The notes beneath the pieces were generated by a model, which worked only from the letters and a program-made list of their open reading frames with translations, ran no database searches and was not told the origin of the DNA. The translations under genes were made by a program, and so were the position numbers. 64,000 bases of DNA from an uncultured Paracoccaceae bacterium (lineage in GTDB: Bacteria > Pseudomonadota > Alphaproteobacteria > Rhodobacterales > Rhodobacteraceae), in contig CANKZJ010000003.1 of the NCBI GenBank assembly GCA_947488605.1, forward strand, positions 62,001-126,000, written 5' to 3'. This document shows, piece after piece, positions 34,520 through 42,245 of the stretch (the stretch's first letter is position 1; the number at the start of each line of letters is the position of its first letter).

Positions 34520-35652
34520 CCAATTACAACGGATGTAATAAAGGGGCGTCGCGCCTTTGGCGTCTTGATCTGCGTAAAGCCCGCTTGCTCTAACAGTGCC
34601 GCAATTTGCGATTGCGACCGCGCACGGCCTGTACGCATCGCCATGCAATAGAGGGCAAAATAAGCGTCCCCTGCACGTTCGGGGATCGCACCACCGGTCA
34701 TCGGTTCAGAAACCACGACCCGGCCGCCGTCTGGCAACGCATCAAATATGGATTTCAAAAGTGCGACGACGGTCTCGTCAGCATGATCATAAAGCACCCG
34801 AATGAGGCTGATCAAATCTGCTGTCTGTGGAATTGGATCATCGCGGAAAGAGCCTGAAACAATCTCAACCCGATCAGATAACCCAGCGCCGTGAAACCGA
34901 TCGGCGGCGGCAGGTGCCACCGCAGGCAGATCAAACAAAGTCAGTTTTGGACCAGTATGCGCAAGACCAACAGCCGTCAGAAACGCGCCTGTACCACCTC
35001 CAATATCGAGTATATTTTCCGCTGCCGATAGATCGACCATTGCGAGCGTATCTTCCGCCACCAGCACTTGGCTATCGGCCATCAATTGTGAATATGTCTG
35101 CGTGGTTTTGGGGTCAGTCGCACCGCCCGCGCCAAAGACATAGGGCCAGAAGGCCGCGAGTTCCGTCTCAACCTCACCTTTGAAAAAGGCAACTGGATCA
35201 GCCAGATCGCGATACAACACATCATGGTGGGCAATCATGCCGGCCAATCCCGGCACCCCCGCTAAAGCAGCGCCGCGTGTCGTCAAACCGTACCGACCGG
35301 GCCGGCGACGCTTGATCAAGCCAAGCGAAACTGCACCGGCAAGCAAGACCGTCATGCGGTCATGCGGCACCGCAACTTCAGACGCTAGCGCATCTGACGT
35401 CATTTCATGATCAAGGAGGATTTCAGGTAACTTAAGCCGCACGAAGGCTTGCAGGATTTGGCTGTGGCAAAAACCGGCGACCAGATCGAACATCGCCTCG
35501 CCTTCGGTCCGCACGATGCGGCGGGTCAGCGGGAATTTTGCAGCCCACTTTTGAAAACTACGCGAGGCCACCAGCCGCGTTGCCCACCCAGACCGTTTTG
35601 ACGCCCCATGCGGGCGGGCAACACGAGCCGTGGAAAGGTCGATATCAGTCAT
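34510..35652 (-). CDS. crtF: Hydroxyneurosporene/demethylspheroidene O-methyltransferase CrtF
   Basis: 380 residues. It methylates the tertiary hydroxyl group at the end of acyclic carotenoids using SAM. A dimerisation/winged-helix region (FVRLKLPEILLDHEMTSDAL) precedes the methyltransferase domain with SAM motif ILDIGGGTGAFLTAVG and a later FDALPDGGRVVVSEPM. The ATG follows the crtE stop directly (TAAATG), so crtE-crtF are coupled. Its 3' end contains one of the bchC operators. Confidence 0.95.
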   Translation of the reverse strand: MTDIDLSTARVARPHGASKRSGWATRLVASRSFQKWAAKFPLTRRIVRTEGEAMFDLVAGFCHSQILQAFVRLKLPEILLDHEMTSDALASEVAVPHDRMTVLLAGAVSLGLIKRRRPGRYGLTTRGAALAGVPGLAGMIAHHDVLYRDLADPVAFFKGEVETELAAFWPYVFGAGGATDPKTTQTYSQLMADSQVLVAEDTLAMVDLSAAENILDIGGGTGAFLTAVGLAHTGPKLTLFDLPAVAPAAADRFHGAGLSDRVEIVSGSFRDDPIPQTADLISLIRVLYDHADETVVALLKSIFDALPDGGRVVVSEPMTGGAIPERAGDAYFALYCMAMRTGRARSQSQIAALLEQAGFTQIKTPKARRPFITSVVIGVR

Positions 35653-36534
35653 TTACTCGCCGGGGACAGTAGGCCGCGTGCGTGCGCCAGCTGGCACAAG
35701 TTTATCGGCATAGGCTTTGACCATTTGCGCAAGGGCGCCTTCGCCCGGGCACGCAGGGATCGACGAAATCGCACCACCAAGAATGTCATCAAATCGCTGG
35801 ATAGCGCCTTGCACACCGTAAGACGCAACCGCATTGGGTCGCCCGTGCAAATCATCTTGGCCAGCGGGTTTGCCAAGCGTCTCTTCATCGCAAAGTGCAT
35901 CACGCAGATCGTCGGCAACCTGGAAAGCTTCACCAATACGCGCACCAAGCTCTTCCCAAGGCTCTGCTTCCTGACCAGCCGCGACAGCACCCATCTGGGT
36001 TGCTGCAATAAACAAAGCACCGGTTTTCGCCTGATGGTAAGCAGACAAATCAATCGTCTCTTCGCTTTCCCAACCTTGGCCAGCACAGATGCCGAACGGC
36101 ATGCCCGTGCGTGTCCCCAAAATATCAATCAAACGCAGCGCACGCTCTGGTGCGTCACCGCTGGCGCGCGCCAGAATCTGAAATCCCATGATGATCAGGC
36201 TGTCGCCAGCCAAAACCGCCAGCGGCTCTGAATAGGCACGATGCAACGCGGGTTTGCCACGGCGCATGTCGGCATCATCGAAGCAAGGCAGGTCATCATG
36301 GACAAGGCTCGCGCAATGGATCACCTCGAGTGCGACCGCCGCCGCATTCGTCAACTCGGGACGGTCATCACCACAAGCCATTGCAACAGACGTCAGAATT
36401 GTCGGCCTAATCCGCGCACCACCTGGGGTCACAGCATATTCCAATGCCGCCGCAAGTTTGGCCGGCGCAACACCACCCTGACCAGCCTTGATAGCCTGCA
36501 TCATGGTCGCATCAATACGCTCCGAGATTCTCAT
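35653..36534 (-). CDS. crtE: Geranylgeranyl diphosphate synthase CrtE
   Basis: 293 residues from ATG at 36534 with AAGGAG upstream (MRISERIDATMMQAIKAG). A trans-prenyltransferase with first Asp-rich motif HDDLPCFDDADMRRGKPALH and second motif FQVADDLRDALCD. It makes the C20 precursor for carotenoids and the bacteriochlorophyll tail. It is divergent from crtD, and the region between them has two PpsR sites. An open frame upstream to 36699 runs antisense to crtD and is not used. Confidence 0.96.
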   Translation of the reverse strand: MRISERIDATMMQAIKAGQGGVAPAKLAAALEYAVTPGGARIRPTILTSVAMACGDDRPELTNAAAVALEVIHCASLVHDDLPCFDDADMRRGKPALHRAYSEPLAVLAGDSLIIMGFQILARASGDAPERALRLIDILGTRTGMPFGICAGQGWESEETIDLSAYHQAKTGALFIAATQMGAVAAGQEAEPWEELGARIGEAFQVADDLRDALCDEETLGKPAGQDDLHGRPNAVASYGVQGAIQRFDDILGGAISSIPACPGEGALAQMVKAYADKLVPAGARTRPTVPGE

Positions 36535-36558
36535 AGACGTCTCCTTTGTATTCCATAG

Positions 36559-36576
36559 TGTCAATTTTAGTTTACA
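36559..36576. promoter_or_regulatory. PpsR/CrtJ operator, crtE side
   Basis: TGTCAATTTTAGTTTACA is an exact TGT-N12-ACA site in the 69-base region between the divergent crtE and crtD starts. Near-consensus TTGACA sequences on the minus strand overlap it. Confidence 0.82.
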
Positions 36577-36584
36577 TATGTCAA

Positions 36585-36602
36585 TGTAAATCCAAAGCAA
36601 CA
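36585..36602. promoter_or_regulatory. PpsR/CrtJ operator, crtD side
   Basis: TGTAAATCCAAAGCAACA is an exact TGT-N12-ACA site that ends one base before the crtD ATG. With the neighbouring site it could repress both crtEF and crtDC. Confidence 0.72.
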
Positions 36603-36603
36603 G

Positions 36604-38172
36604 ATGACTCGGATCGGATTCTTGGCAAAAACGCCCAAAATTGTCGTTATTGGCGCCGGTATCGGAGGCCTCGCAGCGGCGTTGCGGCTTAGTCATCAAG
36701 GCTGCGACGTGACCGTTCTAGACATGCACGCAGCGCCTGGCGGCAAAATGCGCACCGTGCCTTCAAAAGCCGGACCAGTTGACGCAGGACCGACCGTTCT
36801 GACGATGCGGCCCGTGTTTGAAGCACTTTTCGACGATGTAGGCGAAGTACTCAGCGATCACCTGACGCTGCGCCCGTTGCAGACATTGGCGCGGCACTAT
36901 TGGGACGATGGCGCAAAGCTGGATCTCGACGCGGATCCCTCCAAGAGCCTTGCCAACATCGTCGCCACCTTTGGCCCCAAGGCCGGACAGCAATTCGAGG
37001 CATTTTCAGCGCGCGCCAAGCGGCTGTTCGCGGCCTTTGATGCGCCGATGATGCAGACCGCGGAACCTGATCAAGTTGCCGTCACCAAAACAGTCCTGCG
37101 CAATCCCCGTTTGATCCCCGATATGGCACCGCACAGGACAATGGCGGGCCTGCTTAAAAGTACGTTTAGCGATCCACGTCTTGCACAGCTATTTGGGCGA
37201 TACGCCACCTATGTCGGCGGATCACCCTACGCATCACCCGCGATCCTTTCGCTGATCTGGCAAGCCGAAGCGCGCGGCGTTTGGTCCGTGAACGGCGGGA
37301 TGCACAACCTCGCGCAAACCGTCGCAAAGCTCGCCAAAGCGCGCGGCGCGACATTCCACTACAACACCACCGCCACACGGATCACCCGGCAAAATGGCCA
37401 GATCAGCGGCGTGCAAACGATGGACGGCCACTTTGCGGCTGATACCGTGCTATTCAATGGTGACCCACGCGCCCTTGAAACTGGTCTACTGGGCGAAGGC
37501 GTGAAGCAGGCCGTCACCAGACATAACACCGACCCGCGCAGCCTGTCAGCCTATGTTCACGCGTTCGCCGCCGTCCCAGACGGTGTCGATCTCGCCCATC
37601 ACACCGTCTTCTTTGGTCACAATCCAAAGGCCGAATTTGCCGCGCTTGCCAAGGGGGAAATGCCAGCCGACGCCACGCTGTACCTTTGCGCACAAGATCA
37701 TGGCCAAGTCGCACCAAATGCCATGCAACGCTTTGAGATCATCATGAACGGCCCACCGAAGCCACGCGACCCCGATAAGGAAAAACCGCCATGTCAGACA
37801 CAAGTATTCAACCGGTTCCGGGACTTCGGCCTACAGTTCAGTCCAACGCCGGGACCGGACACGCTGACCACACCGCAGGAGTTCGACAGTCTGTTTCCCG
37901 CGAGCCTCGGTTCCCTTTACGGGCGGAGCCCGCACGGCCTGACAGCAGCCTTCAAACGCCCAACCGCTCGGACCAAACTGCCGGGCCTGTACTTGTGCGG
38001 GGGCGGGGCGCATCCGGGGGCGGGGGTACCGATGGCGACGCTCTCCGGCCAGCACGCGGCCGCGGCGATCATGACGGACCATGCTTCCACCTCGACGTCC
38101 CCCCAAACGGCTACGCGTGGTGGTACGTTGACGGGATCAGCGACTGCGGGACCAAAGCGGTCTCTGTTATAG
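36604..38172 (+). CDS. crtD: Hydroxyneurosporene desaturase (methoxyneurosporene dehydrogenase) CrtD
   Basis: 522 residues. FAD-dependent carotenoid desaturase of the CrtI/CrtD group: dinucleotide fold KIVVIGAGIGGLAAALRLSH near the start, AAPGGKMRTV, FGRYATYVGGSPYASPA, and the C-terminal FAD motif GLYLCGGGAHPGAGVPMATLSG. It introduces the 3,4 double bond in the spheroidene branch. The last about 35 residues after SGQHAAAAIMTD are Ser/Thr-rich and overlap the conserved N-terminal part of CrtC in another frame. The ATG has no clear ribosome binding site and follows a PpsR operator; a TTG at 36622 is an alternative start. Confidence 0.95.
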   Translation: MTRIGFLAKTPKIVVIGAGIGGLAAALRLSHQGCDVTVLDMHAAPGGKMRTVPSKAGPVDAGPTVLTMRPVFEALFDDVGEVLSDHLTLRPLQTLARHYWDDGAKLDLDADPSKSLANIVATFGPKAGQQFEAFSARAKRLFAAFDAPMMQTAEPDQVAVTKTVLRNPRLIPDMAPHRTMAGLLKSTFSDPRLAQLFGRYATYVGGSPYASPAILSLIWQAEARGVWSVNGGMHNLAQTVAKLAKARGATFHYNTTATRITRQNGQISGVQTMDGHFAADTVLFNGDPRALETGLLGEGVKQAVTRHNTDPRSLSAYVHAFAAVPDGVDLAHHTVFFGHNPKAEFAALAKGEMPADATLYLCAQDHGQVAPNAMQRFEIIMNGPPKPRDPDKEKPPCQTQVFNRFRDFGLQFSPTPGPDTLTTPQEFDSLFPASLGSLYGRSPHGLTAAFKRPTARTKLPGLYLCGGGAHPGAGVPMATLSGQHAAAAIMTDHASTSTSPQTATRGGTLTGSATAGPKRSLL

Positions 38173-39011
38173 GATTTATCGGGTCGGTCTTTTCACCCTG
38201 GTATGCATGGTCTGGGCGCAAAGACCCCGCCAACCACTGTTGCATCAACGTCGCCACCTACGGTCCGGGTGGTCGTTTCACGATGACAGATCGCGGACGC
38301 GAGGCGTTGCACACAACGCCAGACACATTTCAGGTCGGCCCCTCATCAATGCATTGGACCGGCAACCAACTGGTCATCGACATAAATGAAATCAGCGGCC
38401 CACCGATGGTCAGCCGCGTGCGCGGACAAATCACAATCACGCCGCATGCGATGACAAATGTCGAACTGCCGCTCACCCCAGACGGCGTGCATATCTGGCG
38501 ACCCTTTGCGCCATCATCAGACATCAAAGTCGATCTTGAAGCCAAAGGTTGGCAATGGTCCGGCCACGGCTATTTCGACAGCAACTTTGGCACGCGATCA
38601 CTGGAAGAAGACTTTAGTTTTTGGACATGGGGCCGCTACCCAACAAAGGCCGGGGCCACTTGTATCTATGATGCAGTGCGTCGGGACGGAACGACACTGG
38701 ACACGGCCATCGCATTTAATGGTAATGGTGACGCAAAAGTCGTCGACGCCCCACCCCGCACCCGTTTCAAACGCTCGCTTTGGCAAGTCATGCGCGAAAC
38801 CCGCGCCGATCCCGGCGTGATGCCAAAACAGACCCTGAACATGCTTGATGCGCCGTTCTATTCGCGCTCTGCCGTCCAGACCCAACTGGACGGAGAGGTC
38901 GTGACCGGCGTGCACGAGGCGCTGGACCTTAACCGTTTCCGGTCACCGCTGATCAAGCCAATGCTTGCAGTCAGAGTACCTAGACGCCGTGGTTGGAAGG
39001 CGAAGGGCTAG
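37791..39011 (+). CDS. crtC: Hydroxyneurosporene synthase (carotenoid 1,2-hydratase) CrtC, start uncertain
   Basis: CrtC adds water across the 1,2 double bond of acyclic carotenoids. Conserved blocks are GYAWWYVDGISD, VIGFIGSVFSPWYAWSG, NHCCINVATYGPGGRFTMTD and NFGTRSLEEDFSFWTWGRY. The frame opens with ATG at 37791 (AAGGA nine bases upstream) deep inside crtD; the next start is GTG at 37995, and the conserved part starts near 38080. The first about 95 residues look like an off-frame reading of crtD, so the real protein probably begins in the later part. At least 90 bases code for conserved residues in both genes. The stop overlaps that of the convergent SRPBCC gene by four bases. Confidence 0.85.
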   Translation: MSDTSIQPVPGLRPTVQSNAGTGHADHTAGVRQSVSREPRFPLRAEPARPDSSLQTPNRSDQTAGPVLVRGRGASGGGGTDGDALRPARGRGDHDGPCFHLDVPPNGYAWWYVDGISDCGTKAVSVIGFIGSVFSPWYAWSGRKDPANHCCINVATYGPGGRFTMTDRGREALHTTPDTFQVGPSSMHWTGNQLVIDINEISGPPMVSRVRGQITITPHAMTNVELPLTPDGVHIWRPFAPSSDIKVDLEAKGWQWSGHGYFDSNFGTRSLEEDFSFWTWGRYPTKAGATCIYDAVRRDGTTLDTAIAFNGNGDAKVVDAPPRTRFKRSLWQVMRETRADPGVMPKQTLNMLDAPFYSRSAVQTQLDGEVVTGVHEALDLNRFRSPLIKPMLAVRVPRRRGWKAKG

Positions 39012-39490
39012 CCCTTTCCAATGACGCCTTCCAATTTATCGAACGCTTGATTCCAGCCACCTGCTCCGGGTGATCCATCAGGCACACCGACATGAACCAT
39101 TGTCATTGTGGTTTTCCCGTCAGCCTCGCTCAGCTCGACAATCACTTCGGTGATATCAGGATGGCCGGGCGGCATCCCCATGCTTTCAGCTGGAATAATC
39201 GTCCCTTCCGCGTCACACATACTTTCGGTGTAAACGAGGCGTGACGGGCTGTTGACCTCTTTATAGACGCCAATGAACCACATCGACATGGTCCGTTCCG
39301 GCGACTTGATCTCCATACAGATCTTGCGCGTCCCGCCAACGACAACGTCCATTTCAGCGGTTGGCACTGACATTCCCATCGGACCGTACCATTGTTTGAA
39401 CATCTCGGGATCGGTCCACATGTTCCAGACAGACGCGATAGGGGCGTCAAACACGCGCTTGATCTTAACCCAGTCTTGTTGGTCACTCAT
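39008..39490 (-). CDS. SRPBCC (AHSA1-type) domain protein
   Basis: 160 residues of the START/Bet v1-like fold in the AHSA1 group: KRVFDAPIASVWNMWTDPEMFKQWYGP at the N-terminus and a C-terminal helix GGWNQAFDKLEGVIGKG. Such proteins bind small hydrophobic ligands, but this ligand is unknown. It overlaps the upstream arsR-like gene by eight bases; ArsR plus AHSA1 pairs are very common, the second gene usually being the regulated partner. Not a photosynthesis gene, although it abuts crtC. Confidence 0.88.
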   Translation of the reverse strand: MSDQQDWVKIKRVFDAPIASVWNMWTDPEMFKQWYGPMGMSVPTAEMDVVVGGTRKICMEIKSPERTMSMWFIGVYKEVNSPSRLVYTESMCDAEGTIIPAESMGMPPGHPDITEVIVELSEADGKTTMTMVHVGVPDGSPGAGGWNQAFDKLEGVIGKG

Positions 39491-39821
39491 CTTTTTGGTC
39501 CTTCATATTCATGAGAATGCTATCCAATAAGTCAAACCGCGCATCCCAGATATAGCGATACTGATCGGTCCAATTGGCGACCGCCTCTAACGGCTGTGCA
39601 TTCAAGGTACAGGGGCGGAACTGTGCATCCCGTCCGCGTGTGATCAGCCCGGCATTTTCCAACACACGGATGTGCTTGGAAACGGCAGGCAGGCTCATAT
39701 CAAAGGGTTCTGCCAATGCGTTTACAGTTGCCTCGCCCTGCGCCAACTGCGCGAGGATTGCGCGTCTGGTGGGGTTCGCCAAAGCAGCAAAAGCTGCATC
39801 GAGTTGGTCAGATGCCTTCAT
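39483..39821 (-). CDS. ArsR-family transcriptional regulator
   Basis: 112 residues from ATG at 39821 (MKASDQLDAAFAALANPTRR); an in-frame TTG at 39833 is the alternative. Winged helix-turn-helix: NPTRRAILAQLAQGEATVNALAEPFDMSLPAVSKHIRVLENAGLI. No cysteine metal site is visible in the recognition helix, so it is not a classic arsenic sensor. It is first in a pair with the SRPBCC gene and probably represses its own promoter through the palindrome just upstream. Confidence 0.9.
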   Translation of the reverse strand: MKASDQLDAAFAALANPTRRAILAQLAQGEATVNALAEPFDMSLPAVSKHIRVLENAGLITRGRDAQFRPCTLNAQPLEAVANWTDQYRYIWDARFDLLDSILMNMKDQKDE

Positions 39822-39834
39822 GACACTGATCAAT

Positions 39835-39864
39835 AAACCAACTAGTTAATTAATCAAGTGGTTT
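39835..39864 (-). promoter_or_regulatory. Imperfect palindrome upstream of the arsR-like gene
   Basis: AAACCA at 39835-39840 and TGGTTT at 39859-39864 bracket an AT-rich centre containing TTAATTAA. Eleven of fifteen positions are symmetric. Its location just before the start codon suggests an autoregulatory operator. Confidence 0.5.
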
Positions 39865-39870
39865 AATAAT

Positions 39871-40506
39871 TCACCCACCCAACGTGATGATTACGCCACC
39901 GGTCGCATGCGCGTCGTCAGCATCATGGGTCACCATCAAAACTGGCAATTCCCGCGCCCTTGCCCGATCAAACACCATGTCGCGCACTTGCGCGCGCAAT
40001 GCTGCATCCAACCGTGAGAATGGCTCATCCAACAAAAGGCCGCATGGCTCTGACAACAGCATCCGCATCAGCGCAACGCGCGCCTTTTGTCCACCTGATA
40101 GGGTCGCAGGATCACGATCAGCAAAACCGCTCAAGCCAACTTCTTCGAGTGCCTCGTCAATCTTCGCCTTGCGCTCCGCCGCACTACCACCCGGCTGCAA
40201 TCCAAACGCAAGATTGGCACCGACCGACAAATGCGGAAACAGCAAGTCGTCCTGAAACAGAATTCCAACACGGCGCTGATGCGGTGCCGCTTGGGTGATG
40301 TTGTGGCCGTCTAGCCAAACCTCGCCCGTCGCACGAAAATCGGCGGCCAAAGTCCCGGTGATGAACGCCAATAACGTCGACTTGCCCACGCCAGACGGTC
40401 CCATAACCGTCAAAACCTCGCCGGGTTTGATGTCATGCGTGACCGACAGCAGCGGCGTGCCACCTTTCGAAATCGTCACGTTCCGCAGGGATAGACCCTT
40501 ATCCAT
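39871..40506 (-). CDS. ABC transporter ATPase, YnjD-like
   Basis: 211 residues from ATG at 40506 (MDKGLSLRNVTISKG). Walker A GPSGVGKSTLLAFI, signature LSGGQKARVALMRMLLSEP, Walker B GLLLDEPFSRLDAALR and the switch histidine VTHDADDA are complete. It is short, without a C-terminal regulatory domain. It overlaps the double permease gene by eight bases. Gene order (binding protein, fused permease, ATPase, CDP-alcohol transferase) matches the ynjBCDF region of E. coli, whose substrate is not established. Confidence 0.88.
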   Translation of the reverse strand: MDKGLSLRNVTISKGGTPLLSVTHDIKPGEVLTVMGPSGVGKSTLLAFITGTLAADFRATGEVWLDGHNITQAAPHQRRVGILFQDDLLFPHLSVGANLAFGLQPGGSAAERKAKIDEALEEVGLSGFADRDPATLSGGQKARVALMRMLLSEPCGLLLDEPFSRLDAALRAQVRDMVFDRARARELPVLMVTHDADDAHATGGVIITLGG

Positions 40507-42193
40507 GCCGTAGACCCCTTCTATTGCGCCACACCAGCGCAGGCAGCAAAAGCGCCAGCGCAAACGGAACAAGTGCCGCCCCTGTTTGCATCAATCCATA
40601 GACCGCAATCGCCCGGCGGTCACCGCCAGAGGCAAGCGCGACAGCCTCGGTCGTCAATGTCGCCACACGACCACCGCCAATCAATAATGTCGGTAGGTAT
40701 TGCCCAACCGATACCGCCAAACCAACAGCCAGCGCGGTCAATACCGGTCGCAACAGCATCGGCAACCGCACACGCCACAGCACACCGTTCGGACTGGCAC
40801 GCAACGCCGCCGCAATCGTGCCCATCCGCGTATCCCAAGCGCGAAACGGATCAGCGAGCGACAGAAATACATACGGTAACACAAAAACGAGATGCGCCAG
40901 TATCACTGGCAACCGGCCCACATCCGCACCGACATTCAGCATCAGTGTTTGCAAACCCGGCAAGAACGCGGTTTGTGGGATCAAAAGTGGAAGGTACAGC
41001 AACCAGACCGCCCTCTGGCTAAATGACAGACCAAACCGATATTCGGCCTCCAAACACCCAATGGTCAGAATCAACGCCACAAATGCCACCGTCAGCGCAA
41101 TCAAAGCTGTTTCGCCCAACGCGTCCAACGTGCCGGGGCCAAAGCGCATCCAGTTACGCAATGTGAATGTATCGGGGAATGGGTCTGGAAAGCCCCAAAA
41201 CCCTGCGAATGACCAGATTACCAAAACCACCAAACCCAAAAGAACGGTCAACGCGGAACTGGCACCGGCAAACAAGGCCAGTTGGGCAACAACAGGGTCG
41301 AATTTGCCTCGTGACCCCGACGCGATCCACCGCCGACCCAAGCTAGCCACGACGACCTCACCCAACCGCCAGAACGCCAACGCGCCGATCACAAGGCCAA
41401 GCTGTAACAGCGCACCCGCCGCCCCTTCCAACCGCATCGCGAGGTCGGGATCAGACATCCATTTCACGATCTGCACCGACAGCGATGGCGGCGTATTCGG
41501 CCCAAGGATCACCGCGACATCAACGACCGACATCGAATAGGCCAGCACGACATAGATGGGCGGTCTGATCTGTGCATAGACACGCGGAAAAACGGTCTTG
41601 AGCCACCCGGTCAAACGCCCATACCCCAGCGCCTGCGAGATCGTGACGCTGCGCTGCGCATCGGCCTGCCCCAAAGCGGCCAAGGTGATCAGCAACAAGA
41701 ACGGTACTTCCTTGACGATCAGCCCGGCGGTCATGGTCAGGCCCCAAGTGTCCTGCACAATCAGCAAATCAGGTGGGCGATCCCATCCCGTCAAACCCGG
41801 CGACATCAACCGCGACATCCACCCAGAGGGTGCAATCAGAAATGCCAACCCAAAGGCAGCGGCGGCATGCGGTACAGATAACAAAGGCGACAAAAGCCGC
41901 TCTAGCGCACGAAACGGGCGCGTGCCGGACCAACCCGCTGTCACCAACATCACAATCGCTAGTGAGATTGCCGTCGCCAACAGCCCCGTCGTGATCGACA
42001 GCATCACCGCACGGGGTAAGCCGCCCCAATCAAACAGGTCGCGAAATGGATCAAGCGATGGCCCGGTTAATCCAGCCGCCGGCAAGTGCCCAAACGCAGG
42101 CAGCAATGTGCCCCAAAGACCCGCCAAGACAGGGCCCAACATGACAAGCAAAGTCAGGATCGGCAGGACTGGAAGAAAGCGACGGCGGTTCAT
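40499..42193 (-). CDS. ABC transporter permease, two fused units, YnjC-like
   Basis: 564 residues with about twelve membrane segments; two copies of the binding-protein-dependent permease domain are fused in one chain, each with an EAA-type loop (ISQALGYGRLTGWLKTVFPR; AAALRASPNGVLWRVRLPML). Fused permeases occur in the YnjC, ThiP and FbpB groups. With the downstream YnjD-like ATPase and upstream YnjB-like binding protein it forms an importer. The ligand is unknown. Confidence 0.88.
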   Translation of the reverse strand: MNRRRFLPVLPILTLLVMLGPVLAGLWGTLLPAFGHLPAAGLTGPSLDPFRDLFDWGGLPRAVMLSITTGLLATAISLAIVMLVTAGWSGTRPFRALERLLSPLLSVPHAAAAFGLAFLIAPSGWMSRLMSPGLTGWDRPPDLLIVQDTWGLTMTAGLIVKEVPFLLLITLAALGQADAQRSVTISQALGYGRLTGWLKTVFPRVYAQIRPPIYVVLAYSMSVVDVAVILGPNTPPSLSVQIVKWMSDPDLAMRLEGAAGALLQLGLVIGALAFWRLGEVVVASLGRRWIASGSRGKFDPVVAQLALFAGASSALTVLLGLVVLVIWSFAGFWGFPDPFPDTFTLRNWMRFGPGTLDALGETALIALTVAFVALILTIGCLEAEYRFGLSFSQRAVWLLYLPLLIPQTAFLPGLQTLMLNVGADVGRLPVILAHLVFVLPYVFLSLADPFRAWDTRMGTIAAALRASPNGVLWRVRLPMLLRPVLTALAVGLAVSVGQYLPTLLIGGGRVATLTTEAVALASGGDRRAIAVYGLMQTGAALVPFALALLLPALVWRNRRGLRHG

Positions 42194-42245
42194 AAAGCAT
42201 CCCGTTCCGAGGGGTTACCCGGAACGGGCATATTGTGCGGCATAC

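Noticed and set aside
37791..37994. The first 68 codons of the crtC frame as true CrtC sequence
   Set aside because: They read as an off-frame copy of conserved CrtD sequence without family similarity. The coordinates are kept only because no better start codon is certain.
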